DNA from: Methylomarinovum tepidoasis
GTDB taxonomy: Bacteria; Pseudomonadota; Gammaproteobacteria; Methylococcales; Methylothermaceae
Assembly: GCF_030294985.1 (NCBI RefSeq)
Contig: NZ_AP024718.1
Location: 1,999,001 to 2,063,000 of the forward strand
Length of the DNA: 64,000 bases
Direction: 5' to 3'
Shown here piece after piece: positions 11,708 to 23,370 of the stretch (the stretch's first letter is position 1; each line of letters opens with the position of its first letter). The notes beneath the pieces are model-generated. The model was not told the DNA's origin. It worked only from the letters and a program-made list of their open reading frames with translations, and did no database searches. A program made the translations under genes and the position numbers.

Positions 11708-12976
11708 ATGACCCATTCCATCCCCCAGCCCAACTGCGTCGATTCCCCTGCTGCCGGCGCCCTGACTGTCGAGGCCGCCGGCCAGCGCATCTTGGAGGCG
11801 ACGACCGCCATCGCCGGAGAGGCGTGCATCCCCCTCCACCACGGCCTGCACCGCATTCTCGCCACCGCGGTGACCGCCCCCCTCGACGTGCCCGCCCATA
11901 CCAACGCGGCGGTGGACGGATTCGCTTTGCGGGGCGCGGACCTGCCGGACGAGGAAAACAGCCGTTTGCCGATCGTCGGCACTGCCCTGGCCGGCCACCC
12001 CTGGCCGCATCCGCTCGCGCCGGGCCAGGCCGTCCGCATCATGACCGGCGCCCCTTTGCCTGCTGGCGCCGATACCGTGCTGATGCAGGAACAGGTGACA
12101 GAGATGGCAGGATACCTGGTCATCCCCCCGGGACACAAGCCGGGGGAGAACGTGCGCCTAGCGGGCGAGGACCTCCGCCGCGGCGAGACGGTGCTGGAAG
12201 CGGGCCGCTATCTGCTGCCGCCGGATCTGGGCCTGATCGCCTCCCTGGGGCGGCTGGAAGTGACCGTCAAACGGCGGTTGCGGGTGGCGCTGGTTTCCAC
12301 CGGCGACGAGATCCTGCCCCAGGGCGCTCCCCACGCGCCCGGCAAGCTCTACGACAGCAACCGCTTCTCCCTGCGCGGCGCCCTGCAGGCACGGCTCGGC
12401 GTCGAGCTGCTCGACGGCGGCATCGTCCCGGATGAGGAAGCCCGCCTCGAACGCCGTTTCCGCACCCTGGCCGATAAGTGCGATGTGATCATCGCTTCCG
12501 GCGGCGTCTCCGTAGGTAGCGCCGATTACACCAAAAGCGTGCTGGCGCGCCTCGGCGGCATCGAATTCTGGAAGGTGGCGATCAAACCCGGCCGCCCCTT
12601 GGCCTTCGGCCATATCGGCGACTGCCTTTTCTTCGGCCTGCCGGGCAATCCGGTAGCGGTGCTGGTGACCTTCTACCGCTTCGTCCTGCCGGCCCTGTTC
12701 AAACGGGCCGGGGCCCGGGAGATACCGATGATCCCCACCTTCCCGGCCAGGGTGAGAGAGCGGCTGCATAAGAAACCGGGGCGGACCGAATTCCAGCGCG
12801 GCATCCTGGAACGCGACTCGCAAGGCCGGTGGCAGGTGCGGACTACCGGCAGGCAGGGATCCGGTATCCTCAGCTCCATGAGCTGCGCCGATTGCTTCAT
12901 CGTCCTGGAACACGACCGCGGCCCGGTGCGACCCGGTGAATGGGTCGAAGTGCTGCCCTTCGCCGCGTTGATGTAG
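11708..12976 (+). CDS. moeA: Molybdopterin molybdenumtransferase MoeA
   Basis: MoeA inserts molybdate into adenylylated molybdopterin, completing the molybdenum cofactor. The 422-residue protein has AHTNAAVDGFALRG (about 59-72), RIMTGAPLPAGADTV, the domain III nucleotide-type loop VSTGDEIL, ASGGVSVGSADYTK and GLPGNPVAVLVTF, then the C-terminal beta domain. Its presence implies molybdoenzymes elsewhere in the genome. It stands alone on the plus strand; its stop is 1 base from the convergent atpG stop, so the two 3' ends abut with no room for a dedicated terminator. Confidence 0.96.
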   Translation: MTHSIPQPNCVDSPAAGALTVEAAGQRILEATTAIAGEACIPLHHGLHRILATAVTAPLDVPAHTNAAVDGFALRGADLPDEENSRLPIVGTALAGHPWPHPLAPGQAVRIMTGAPLPAGADTVLMQEQVTEMAGYLVIPPGHKPGENVRLAGEDLRRGETVLEAGRYLLPPDLGLIASLGRLEVTVKRRLRVALVSTGDEILPQGAPHAPGKLYDSNRFSLRGALQARLGVELLDGGIVPDEEARLERRFRTLADKCDVIIASGGVSVGSADYTKSVLARLGGIEFWKVAIKPGRPLAFGHIGDCLFFGLPGNPVAVLVTFYRFVLPALFKRAGAREIPMIPTFPARVRERLHKKPGRTEFQRGILERDSQGRWQVRTTGRQGSGILSSMSCADCFIVLEHDRGPVRPGEWVEVLPFAALM

Positions 12977-12977
12977 C

Positions 12978-13826
12978 TTAGACATTCTCCAGCTCGGCCG
13001 CCACCGCTTGGACGCTGAGGAGGATCTGCTCGATCTCTTCGGTAATCTCCTCCTGACGCAGGCGACCCAGGCGGACCTTCAGCTGCTCGTGCTGATCGTC
13101 GAGGCGCCGCAAGGCGCCCTCCAGGTGCTGAATACGGCGCTGATGCTCGGTCAAAAGGGCACTGTAGAACAGCGCATGGAGGACGGCGAAGAGATACTGG
13201 TCGGTCAGGGCGGTGACGAATTCCTCGGGTGCCAGGTACAGAAACGGCGGACCCTGAATCTGCGGCGGGGGCGGCGGCAGGTTCTGGAACGGTGGCAGCA
13301 GCGCGGTGGTCTTCCATTCGTGGCCCAGGATGTAAAGGGCGCTGACTTGCACCGGCCCGAACCTGCCCTCCAGCTCGTCCAGGGTGGTGACCACCTGCTG
13401 CAGAATCCGTGGCACTTCCTCGGCAATCTCGGCGCCCGGCAGCACCGCCGCGACCCGGGGATCGGCCTCCAGGCGTTCGGCCAGTCTGGCACCGATCACC
13501 AGCAACCGCGGGCGGCAGCCCAGACGACGGCAGTAGGCTTCCAGCAGCGCCAGCAACTGTTCGTTGTAATCGCCGCAAAAGCCGCGTTCCGAGCCGAGCA
13601 GCAACAACAGCACCGCTTCTCCCGCCGGCCGTGGCTGCAGCTCCGGATAACCGTGGAAGAAATCGGCCGCCGCCCGTTCCACGGTGGCCACCGCCTGATT
13701 CTGGGCATCGATGAAACGAGCCAGCTTGCGGGTCTCCATGTAGGAGAGGTTCTTCATCGCCGCGCAGATGCCGCGGATCTCCTCCAAGACGTGGAGATGG
13801 GTTTCCACATCACGGCGTTTGCTCAT
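12978..13826 (-). CDS. atpG: N-type rotary ATPase gamma subunit
   Basis: Gamma is the central stalk that rotates inside the alpha3beta3 ring. The 282-residue product starts [20 protein letters not shown] and has the long N- and C-terminal helices expected of gamma plus a Rossmann-like middle ([20 protein letters not shown]). The C-terminal conserved helix is divergent ([31 protein letters not shown]), as in N-ATPases, where gamma differs strongly from F-type. The ATG at 13826 overlaps the atpA stop as ATGA, which decides the start over an ATG 10 codons upstream. It is the last gene of the nor-atp block, abutting moeA. Confidence 0.9.
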   Translation of the reverse strand: MSKRRDVETHLHVLEEIRGICAAMKNLSYMETRKLARFIDAQNQAVATVERAAADFFHGYPELQPRPAGEAVLLLLLGSERGFCGDYNEQLLALLEAYCRRLGCRPRLLVIGARLAERLEADPRVAAVLPGAEIAEEVPRILQQVVTTLDELEGRFGPVQVSALYILGHEWKTTALLPPFQNLPPPPPQIQGPPFLYLAPEEFVTALTDQYLFAVLHALFYSALLTEHQRRIQHLEGALRRLDDQHEQLKVRLGRLRQEEITEEIEQILLSVQAVAAELENV

Positions 13827-15286
13827 GCCAGCCACCGTTTGAGATGGGCCAGCCACACCTCGCGGGAATCGTCCAGTCCCAACCCGGATTCACGCACCCG
13901 GGTTTCCAGCCGCGCCAGCCTGTCCGGTATATCGGCGGGCTGCAAAGCGTCGAACAGCCCTTCATTGAAGGCGATCAGCCAGGCAAGCTGGAATTCGATC
14001 GGCAAGGGGTGAAGACGGTCCTGCTTGAGAATCTCGCGCAGAATCCGCCCGCGGCGGAGTTTCCAGGCCATGCTTTCCTCCAGCTTGGCACCGAAACGGG
14101 TGAACACCTCCAGTTCCAGAAACTGGAGATAATCCAGCTTCATCCGCCCGGCTTCCTCCTTGATGCGAGGATGCTGGGCCTTGCCACCGATGCGCGACAC
14201 CGAACGGCCGATGTCGATGGCGGGACGGAAGCCGGAGGCCGCAAGATGGGGGTCGAGATAAATCTGGCCGTCGGTGATGGAGATCAGATTGGTGGGAATG
14301 TAGGCGGCGATATCCCCCTGCTGAGTCTCGACGATGGGCAGGCAGGTCATACTGCCGCCACCGTGGTCGGCCGCCAGGCGGGTGGAGCGCTCCAGCAGCC
14401 GCGAATGCAGATAGAAGATGTCCCCGGGATAGGCTTCTCGCCCCGGGGGGCGGCGCAGCAGCAGCGACAGCTCCCGGTAGGTATAGGCGTGGGTGCTGAG
14501 ATCGTCGTAGACCACGAGGGTGTCGCGGCCACGGCGCATCCAGCATTCAGCAATGGCGCAGCCGGCCATGGGAGCCAGATATTTCAGCCCTGGCAGAGCG
14601 AAAGCCTCCCCCACCACCACCGTGGTGTAGTCCATGGCGCCGTACCGGCGCAGCGTGTCGATGGTGGACACCACCGCCGAACGCTTCTGGCCGACGAGCA
14701 CATAGACGCACAGGACGTTCTGCCCCCGTTGATGGATCACGGCATCGATCGCCAGGGAACTACGCCCGGTGCCCTCGTCGCCGATGATGAGCTGGCGCTG
14801 GCCGCGGCCGATGGGGATCAGGCAATCGACGATCTTGCAGCCGGTATAGAGTGGCGTCTGCACGAAGTCGCGCTCGATGATCGGCGGCGAAGGTCCGTCC
14901 AGGGGGAAGCGCTGGGTGCAGGCAGGCGCCTCACCACCGTCCAGGGGCTTGCCCAGGGGGTCGACCACCCGCCCGATAAGGGCATCCCCCACTGGAATGC
15001 TGAGGAGGCGGCCGCTGCGGTGGACCACGGTCCCGGCGGTCAGCGTGTCGGTCGCCTCCAGCAGGATCGCCCCCAGATGGCGCTCCCCGAGGGCGAACAC
15101 CACCCCGATGCTGCCATCCTCGAAGTCCAGCAGGTCGTCCATCGCCGCCGACGGCAGCCCTTCGATCCAGGCGATGCCGTCCCCCACCGACAAGACCCGC
15201 CCCTGTTCCTGGATCCGGGGCTGGAAACGATAATCCTGTAGGCGCTGCCGCAGCGCTTGCAGCAACGGGCGCTCAGCCGTGGCCAT
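13823..15286 (-). CDS. atpA: N-type rotary ATPase alpha subunit, with Arg in the Walker A loop
   Basis: Alpha is the regulatory, non-catalytic nucleotide-binding subunit of the ATPase head. The 487-residue protein is slightly shorter than F-type alpha (about 510). It shows the N-terminal beta-barrel, [13 protein letters not shown], and the alpha signature [18 protein letters not shown] with the arginine finger. The P-loop reads GDEGTGRSS (169-177) where F-type alpha has GDRQTGKT, so the conserved Lys is Arg (R175); I checked this codon (CGT) in the DNA. It overlaps atpF by 14 bases and atpG by 4. The order atpF-atpA-atpG with no delta subunit is characteristic of N-ATPases. Confidence 0.93.
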   Translation of the reverse strand: MATAERPLLQALRQRLQDYRFQPRIQEQGRVLSVGDGIAWIEGLPSAAMDDLLDFEDGSIGVVFALGERHLGAILLEATDTLTAGTVVHRSGRLLSIPVGDALIGRVVDPLGKPLDGGEAPACTQRFPLDGPSPPIIERDFVQTPLYTGCKIVDCLIPIGRGQRQLIIGDEGTGRSSLAIDAVIHQRGQNVLCVYVLVGQKRSAVVSTIDTLRRYGAMDYTTVVVGEAFALPGLKYLAPMAGCAIAECWMRRGRDTLVVYDDLSTHAYTYRELSLLLRRPPGREAYPGDIFYLHSRLLERSTRLAADHGGGSMTCLPIVETQQGDIAAYIPTNLISITDGQIYLDPHLAASGFRPAIDIGRSVSRIGGKAQHPRIKEEAGRMKLDYLQFLELEVFTRFGAKLEESMAWKLRRGRILREILKQDRLHPLPIEFQLAWLIAFNEGLFDALQPADIPDRLARLETRVRESGLGLDDSREVWLAHLKRWLA

Positions 15287-16010
15287 GGCCGAAGAACCCC
15301 AGTTCGTCGTGCAGATTGGCGCGGATCACGTAAGCACCCACATCGATCCGCACCCCGGCGATCAGATCGGGATCAACACTGAAACCCATTTCGGTCTGGG
15401 ACTGCAAAATCCAGGAAAGGACCTGATTGAGCTTTTGGATCTCGGCATCGGTCAACGGCCAGGCGCTCACCCCCTGGATAGGCTCAGTTACGGAAGCGGC
15501 ACTGCGGATGCGGGCCTGTTCCTCCGCTGGCAGCTTCTCCAGATCCTCCAGCAACAAGGCCACCAGACGGTGGTGCAGATGTTCGTCGGCCAGGCGTTCC
15601 AGAAGACGGGCCGCGAAGGCGGCCCCCAACTGCAGTGCCTGTTCCTCGGCATGGCGGCGCCATTCGCGCTTTTCCTGCTCCCAGACCGCCTCGGCCTTGC
15701 GCCGCTGTTCGTCCAACTCCTGCTCCAACGCCTGCAGCCGACGCCGGCGCTCGGCTTCCAGCTCCTGACGCAACTGTTCCCAGGCCCGCTTCTTCTCCGC
15801 CTCCCAGTCCGCCAGTCGGTTCTCGTAACGCCGTTTCAGCGCCTCGGCCTCCTGACGCCGTTTTTCGGCCTCGGCCAAACGGGCCTCGACCTCCCGGCGG
15901 CGGCGCGCCACCATGGCCTTGACAGGACGGTACAGGAAACGCTTCAACAGCCAGACCAGAACCAGGAAATTGACGATTTCCAGGAAAAACGTGGTCCAGT
16001 TAATGCCCAT
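15273..16010 (-). CDS. atpF: N-type rotary ATPase b subunit
   Basis: The peripheral-stalk subunit, 245 residues and longer than F-type b (about 156). One N-terminal membrane helix ([22 protein letters not shown], about 4-25) leads into a long charged coiled coil (about 40-160). A C-terminal part ([29 protein letters not shown]) resembles delta-like sequence, consistent with N-ATPases lacking a separate delta gene. The ATG at 16010 shares one base with the atpE stop (TGATG), which fixes the start within a longer open frame. The end overlaps atpA by 14 bases. Confidence 0.9.
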   Translation of the reverse strand: MGINWTTFFLEIVNFLVLVWLLKRFLYRPVKAMVARRRREVEARLAEAEKRRQEAEALKRRYENRLADWEAEKKRAWEQLRQELEAERRRRLQALEQELDEQRRKAEAVWEQEKREWRRHAEEQALQLGAAFAARLLERLADEHLHHRLVALLLEDLEKLPAEEQARIRSAASVTEPIQGVSAWPLTDAEIQKLNQVLSWILQSQTEMGFSVDPDLIAGVRIDVGAYVIRANLHDELGFFGHGHG

Positions 16011-16285
16011 CAGCCGCCCTGCAGCACGTATTCCAGCAGCGGGTTGCGGAACAGAATGATGAGGATGATCACCAGGCAGTAGATGGCCAGAGATTCGATC
16101 ATCGCCAGGCCGATGAACAGGGTGCGCATGAGGATCCTTTCCGCCTCGGGCTGCCGCGCCAGAGCGTCGAGGGCCTGGGCGATGGCCCGCCCCATGCCGA
16201 TCCCCGGCCCCAAGACGCCGATGCCGATGCCGAGGGCCGCCGCCACGGTGGAGCCGAGGACGATCCAGCTGATGTCGTGTGTCAT
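16010..16285 (-). CDS. atpE: N-type rotary ATPase c subunit (rotor ring)
   Basis: A 91-residue two-helix proteolipid forming the ion-carrying rotor. Helix 1 is Gly-rich ([16 protein letters not shown]) and the polar loop is ARQPEAER. Helix 2 carries the carboxylate E64 in [12 protein letters not shown]. Compared with the Na+ ligands of Ilyobacter tartaricus (Q32, E65, S66, T67, Y70), the Glu, Ser and Tyr are kept (E64, S65, Y69), but Gln is Met (M31) and Thr is Leu (L66), so Na+ specificity cannot be assumed. It overlaps atpB by an ATGA and atpF by one base. Confidence 0.94.
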   Translation of the reverse strand: MTHDISWIVLGSTVAAALGIGIGVLGPGIGMGRAIAQALDALARQPEAERILMRTLFIGLAMIESLAIYCLVIILIILFRNPLLEYVLQGG

Positions 16286-16971
16286 TGCGATTCTCCTTTC
16301 TGTAACGCCTTGGCCTCATGAGCCTGAATGCCGCCGGCGATGTACACCAGTGCCAGCATACCGAAGATGTAAGCCTGCACCAACGCCTCCACCACGTGCA
16401 GCATCAACACCGGCACCGGCACCAGGAAACCAGCCAGCATCAGCACGATCAGCGCCACCAAGTCCAGACTCATCATGTTGCCGAACAGGCGTACCGCCAG
16501 AGCCACGGTGCGGGTGATCTCACTCACCAGATGGAACGGCAGCAGGAACGGGAAAGGCTGCAGGTAATGGCGCAGATAGCCCAGTCCCTGAGTGCGGATG
16601 CCGAACCAGTGCACCGATAGGAACACCAGCAGCGCCAGGGCCGAGGTGATGGACAGATCGCGTGTGGGAGACTGCAGCCCGGGAATCAGTCCGATCAGAT
16701 TGGCCGCCAGCAGGAACCACCACAACCCCATGATGAACGGCGCGACCTGTTCCACATACCGCGGCACCAGATCGCGCACTGCGTCCTCCATCGCCAGCAC
16801 CGCCGCCTCCACCGCAGTCTGCAACGGCCCCGGATGCAGCCGCAGATGCCGACTCAGCCACCAGCCGGCCAGCCATAGAACCAAAGTCAGGGCCACCGAG
16901 GTCACCAAGGTATCGGTGAACTGCAACGGCCCCAATCGCCATAAGACCTGCGGGAAGATCTCCCCTTCCAC
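16282..16971 (-). CDS. atpB: N-type rotary ATPase a subunit
   Basis: The stator channel subunit, 229 residues with about five or six membrane helices. The essential Arg facing the c ring is in [22 protein letters not shown], followed by [22 protein letters not shown], both hallmark a-subunit segments. The start is a GTG (16971) immediately after the atpQ TGA; no better start exists upstream without entering atpQ. In other N-ATPase operons atpR lies directly before this gene; here there is no space for it. The end overlaps atpE as ATGA. Confidence 0.94.
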   Translation of the reverse strand: MEGEIFPQVLWRLGPLQFTDTLVTSVALTLVLWLAGWWLSRHLRLHPGPLQTAVEAAVLAMEDAVRDLVPRYVEQVAPFIMGLWWFLLAANLIGLIPGLQSPTRDLSITSALALLVFLSVHWFGIRTQGLGYLRHYLQPFPFLLPFHLVSEITRTVALAVRLFGNMMSLDLVALIVLMLAGFLVPVPVLMLHVVEALVQAYIFGMLALVYIAGGIQAHEAKALQKGESQ

Positions 16972-17248
16972 TCAACCCCCCCGGAACAGCAGCCAGACGT
17001 TGACGATGCCGATGGCCAGCCCCACCAGGATCAGGCTCAGGGTCCACTGGATCGAATAGCCCGGCATCAGGCTGTCGAGCCAGCGCCCCAGATAGGCCCC
17101 GGCCACCGCCGGCAACACCAACACCAAGCCGGCGGTTCCCAGGTAGGCGAGCTGGGCCAGGAGACGGTGTTCCTCCTCGGCGGCTCGGCGCAGATTGCGC
17201 ACCTGGCGGCGAACGATCTCGGGCCACCTTTCCAACTTGTGGCGCCGT

Positions 17249-17256
<8 letters not shown>
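16972..17256 (-). CDS. atpQ: N-ATPase accessory membrane protein AtpQ (AtpI-like)
   Basis: A 94-residue protein with a charged N-terminal helix (KLERWPEIVRRQVRNLRRAAEEEHR) and two membrane helices (YLGTAGLVLVLPAVAGAYLG; WTLSLILVGLAIGIVNVWLLF). The motif GAYLGRWLD between them is typical of the AtpI/AtpQ family, thought to help c-ring assembly or Mg2+/Ca2+ handling. The start is a GTG at 17256, overlapping the atpC stop by 8 bases; the frame is open further upstream, but that stretch is the atpC coding region. It sits in the canonical position after atpC; its usual partner atpR is missing. Confidence 0.85.
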
Positions 17257-20449
<3,193 letters not shown>

Positions 20450-21049
20450 TTATCCACCCTCCGCGGTTCTGAAGTTGTAGGGAAAGCCGTTGGTGTCGAT
20501 GGCCGACATCCACTTGAGGAAGGCGATGATGCCCTCGGCCTCCTTTTCGGTGATGCCGAGATTGGGCATCTTACGTCCGCTGCCGTACGTACGGGCGTTA
20601 CCCTCCGGATCCATCAGAAACAGCTTCATCAGCATGGGGCGCGCATTCTCCGGACCCCAGGCCGGATCGAGCCAAGCCTTGGTGAGATCCGGGGCGTAAT
20701 AGGCGCCGTTGCCCAGCAGGGTGTGGCAGTTCATGCAGTTCCTGGCCTGAATGGTTTTCTTGCCCAGAGTCACCAACTTCTCTGCTTCCTCCACCGACAA
20801 CCGTTTGCCGAACAGTGGCGCCTCCCCACCGATCACCGGCACGAAGTGATGTTTTTTGCTGTCGTAGCGATAATCGATATGTCGGTTGATAACGGTATAA
20901 TTAGGCACCCGCCGGCTACCGGCCTGAATTTTGGCCATGGTGTCGAAGGTCAGGCCGATCAGCACCAGAAACGAGCCCGCCGTCACCCAGATGGCGGTTT
21001 TCTTCCAAAAGCTGGTGGATGCCCACCAGGGCGTCGATGATGTCGTCAT
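20450..21049 (-). CDS. norC: Nitric oxide reductase cytochrome c subunit NorC
   Basis: NorC passes electrons from soluble donors to NorB. The 199-residue protein has one N-terminal membrane anchor (about 16-36) and a periplasmic heme c domain with RNCMNCHTLLGNGAYYAPDL and a likely Met ligand in GRKMPNLGIT; MSAIDTNGFPYN near the C-terminus matches cNOR NorC. About 50 residues between anchor and heme (IDYRYDSKKHHFVPVIGG...) exceed the common roughly 146-residue NorC. The ATG at 21049 overlaps the preceding gene's stop as ATGA, fixing the start within a longer frame. norB begins right after its TAA. Confidence 0.94.
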   Translation of the reverse strand: MTTSSTPWWASTSFWKKTAIWVTAGSFLVLIGLTFDTMAKIQAGSRRVPNYTVINRHIDYRYDSKKHHFVPVIGGEAPLFGKRLSVEEAEKLVTLGKKTIQARNCMNCHTLLGNGAYYAPDLTKAWLDPAWGPENARPMLMKLFLMDPEGNARTYGSGRKMPNLGITEKEAEGIIAFLKWMSAIDTNGFPYNFRTAEGG

Positions 21050-21360
21050 TGCTCCCCCTCCGCATGAGTCGCCACACACAGGCGCCAGATCACCACCGGC
21101 GCCACCCCGTAACCCAAAAGCAGCAAAATCACCAGCATCCGCCAGTAGTCGGTCAAATTGGCCAGCCGCGCCAGGATCAGCACCGCCGCCGCCAGCACCC
21201 CGTAAGCCAGCCAGGCCCCCCGAAGCAGGCCCCGTTTCCGGTACAGCCGGGCAAAGGCGTAGAACAGCGCGTAACACAGCGCCGCCACGATCACCACTGC
21301 GGCGGTGAAGAAGAACAGAAAAAAATGCTCCAGGGCGACCGGTTCGATCATCGGTTTCAC
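21046..21360 (-). CDS. Small three-helix membrane protein heading the nor-atp block
   Basis: I do not recognise this 104-residue protein. It has three predicted membrane helices (FFLFFFTAAVVIVAALCYAL about 13-32, GAWLAYGVLAAAVLILARLA about 47-66, MLVILLLLGYGVAPVVIWRL about 74-93) and basic loops (ARLYRKRGLLR). It overlaps norC by an ATGA and is the first gene of the nor-atp block, so a role in assembly or stability of NorCB is the simplest inference. Three helices also match the general topology of AtpR, but the position and sequence do not support calling it that. Confidence 0.7.
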   Translation of the reverse strand: MKPMIEPVALEHFFLFFFTAAVVIVAALCYALFYAFARLYRKRGLLRGAWLAYGVLAAAVLILARLANLTDYWRMLVILLLLGYGVAPVVIWRLCVATHAEGEQ

Positions 21361-21392
21361 TACCTATATTCAGGATCAGAATAAGAGATGCA

Positions 21393-21483
21393 GGTCTGCC
21401 GGCTGGAGGGCGTACCCGGCCTGGATAGCCAGGTATCGAGCGCCCAGGGACGGACTCACAGCGTCCCGGAAGCCGACCGACCC
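21393..21483. repeat. Palindromic intergenic repeat, copy 3
   Basis: Imperfect outer arms (GGTCTGCCGGCT near 21393-21404 against AGCCGACCGACC near 21471-21482) enclose an inner imperfect hairpin (TACCCGGCCTGG/CCAGGTA) and the core TCGAGCGCCCAGGGACGGAC then ACAGCGTCCCGG. The core matches, in the same orientation, the minus-strand reading of the copy at 2356-2461 and the plus-strand reading of 63108-63212. It lies upstream of the nor-atp block, where that block's promoter would have to be. Confidence 0.75.
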
Positions 21484-21502
21484 GTATCTCACTGTGTTCA
21501 TT

Positions 21503-22168
21503 CTATCCCCGCCGCGTCCCGGAGACTTTGACCTGGACGAAAACCTGGGTCAACCACGAAACCGTTTTGGCCTCGAAACGCTTTTCCCACTCCCGTTCGA
21601 GAAAAAGCCGTTCCACTACGGCCGGATCGTGCAGATAGGTGCGAAAGTCGCTCCCCAGCCAGGCCAGCAGGCGGTTGAGGCCGCCGTGAAGCAGCCGGTT
21701 GAGCCGATGACGGCGGGGATAGGTCAGGGCCACGGCCCGCTCCGCCTTGGCGATGGCCTGGCGCAGCAGGGCGGTGGCGTCGGGATAGCAACAGATGACC
21801 TTGTCGAGCAGAACGATGTCGGCCGCTTCGATGCGGTCGGCCAGATCCAGGAAATCCCCGCCCAGATAACGGACCCGCCGCTCGAGCCTGTAGGTCCTGG
21901 CCAGCGCCTCGGCCTCGGCCAGCATGCGCGGCGACAGATCCACCCCCACCGCAGAAGCGGCACCGTGACGCAACAGCCACTGGTGCAGCCAGCCGACACC
22001 GCAGCCGATCTCGAGCAAACGGGCATCCTGATAGCCGAACTTAGCCAAGCCTACAACCAACTGGCGCTGGGTTCGCTCCAATCCCAGCCAGCGGTAACGC
22101 TGGCGGTACCAGAACGCCAAGCGGGAGAAGACCGCGGCGGCGGCCTGGTCATGGGCGCAACAGAACAC
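21503..22168 (-). CDS. Class I SAM-dependent methyltransferase, unknown substrate
   Basis: A soluble methyltransferase of about 221 residues. The SAM-binding loop is RLLEIGCGVGWLHQWLL, followed by the acidic strand VGVDLSPRML and the post-motif DIVLLDKVICCYPD. The C-terminal half has TYPRRHRLNR and a likely membrane-peripheral basic helix. The start is uncertain: a GTG at 22168 has GGGGA five bases upstream, whereas a TTG at 22189 adds seven residues and has no visible ribosome site. It is divergent from the exporter at 22219 and upstream of, in line with, the nor block, but separated from it by a repeat. The substrate cannot be told from sequence. Confidence 0.75.
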   Translation of the reverse strand: MFCCAHDQAAAAVFSRLAFWYRQRYRWLGLERTQRQLVVGLAKFGYQDARLLEIGCGVGWLHQWLLRHGAASAVGVDLSPRMLAEAEALARTYRLERRVRYLGGDFLDLADRIEAADIVLLDKVICCYPDATALLRQAIAKAERAVALTYPRRHRLNRLLHGGLNRLLAWLGSDFRTYLHDPAVVERLFLEREWEKRFEAKTVSWLTQVFVQVKVSGTRRG

Positions 22169-22218
22169 GATTCCCCGGCAACATCGCAATCGATCAGCGC
22201 TTAGATTACCATGAAGCG

Positions 22219-23370
22219 ATGACAGCGAGATCCCGCCGTTTCGCCATCCTGGTTTTCGGCTTGGCGCTTTTCCTGCTGGCCCTCTGGTACGGTCGCCGCC
22301 CCCAGCCGATCCCGGTGCGGGTCTATCGGGTGGCTTCAGGGCTGGTGGAGGAAACCGTCGCCAACACCCGGGTCGGTAGCGTCAAGGCCTGCCGCCGCAG
22401 CCAACTGTCCCCCAACCTTGGGGGCCAGATCGCCGAGCTTCATGTCCGCAAAGGGGACCGGGTCAAAGCCGGACAACTGCTGTTGCGGCTGTGGAACCGG
22501 GATCTCCAGGCCAATCTGCAGTTGGCCTTAGCCCAATGGCAATCGACCCAGGCCACCGCGGCCGCCACCTGTCTCGAGGCCCAGCGGGCTCGGCGGGACG
22601 CCGACCGCCTACGCCGGCTTGGTAAGCGCAACCTGGCGCCGGAACAAACGGTGGAACAGGCCATCTTCCAGGCCCGCAGCCAGACCCAGCAGTGCCGCGC
22701 CGCCCGCGCTACCGTCAAAGTCAAACAGGCTCAGGTGGCGGCGGCCCGGGCGCAATTGGAAAAGACCGAACTGCGCGCCCCCTTCGCCGGGGTGGTGGCG
22801 GAGATTCACGGTGAGGTGGGAGAATACCTGACTCCCTCCCCACCCGGCGTCGCCACCCCTCCGGCCATCGACCTGATCGCCACCGGCTGTTTCTACATCG
22901 CCGCCCCCATCGACGAGATCGATTCCGGCCGCCTGCGCCCGGGGCTGGAGACCCGCATTCACATCGACGCCTTCGGCGAGCGCCGTTTTCCCGGGCGGCT
23001 GCGGCGGATCGCTCCATACGTGCTGGCGGTGGAGAAGCAGGCCCGCACCGTGGAGGTGGAGGCGGACTTCCTCCATCCGGAGGACGCCGCCCTGCAGCGG
23101 CCCGGCTACAGCGCCGATGTGGAGATCGTGCTGGCCCGCCGCGACGGCGTGCTCCGCATTCCCACCGAGGCGGTGATGGAGGGCGGGAAGGTGCTGGTGC
23201 TGGATCCGGACAGCGGCAGGCTGGTGCAACGGGAGGTGACCATCGGCCTGAGCAACTGGGACTGGAGCGAGGTCCGCAGCGGCCTGGAAGCCGGGGACCA
23301 GGTGGTGCTGTCCCTGGACCGCGAGGGGGTCGAGCCCGGCGCCTATGCCGTCGCCGAGGAGCGGCAGTGA
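22219..23370 (+). CDS. Periplasmic adaptor (membrane fusion) subunit, MacA-like
   Basis: The adaptor of a tripartite ABC exporter, 383 residues. An N-terminal membrane anchor (about 8-24) precedes the first half of a lipoyl/biotinyl domain (GGQIAELHVRKGDRVKAGQLLLRL), an alpha-hairpin of about 95 residues rich in Ala/Arg/Gln, the second lipoyl half (LRAPFAGVVAEIHGEVGEYL) and beta-barrel domains ending near TIGLSNWDWSEVRSGLEAGDQVVLS. It overlaps the ATPase gene by 4 bases (start at 23367), so adaptor, ATPase and two permeases form one operon. No outer-membrane channel gene is adjacent. Confidence 0.88.
   Translation: MTARSRRFAILVFGLALFLLALWYGRRPQPIPVRVYRVASGLVEETVANTRVGSVKACRRSQLSPNLGGQIAELHVRKGDRVKAGQLLLRLWNRDLQANLQLALAQWQSTQATAAATCLEAQRARRDADRLRRLGKRNLAPEQTVEQAIFQARSQTQQCRAARATVKVKQAQVAAARAQLEKTELRAPFAGVVAEIHGEVGEYLTPSPPGVATPPAIDLIATGCFYIAAPIDEIDSGRLRPGLETRIHIDAFGERRFPGRLRRIAPYVLAVEKQARTVEVEADFLHPEDAALQRPGYSADVEIVLARRDGVLRIPTEAVMEGGKVLVLDPDSGRLVQREVTIGLSNWDWSEVRSGLEAGDQVVLSLDREGVEPGAYAVAEERQ

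Noticed and set aside
21361-21502. FNR-, NsrR- or NorR-type binding site upstream of the nor-atp block
   Set aside because: I searched by eye for TTGAT-N4-ATCAA and related palindromes and found none; only the dispersed repeat is visible.
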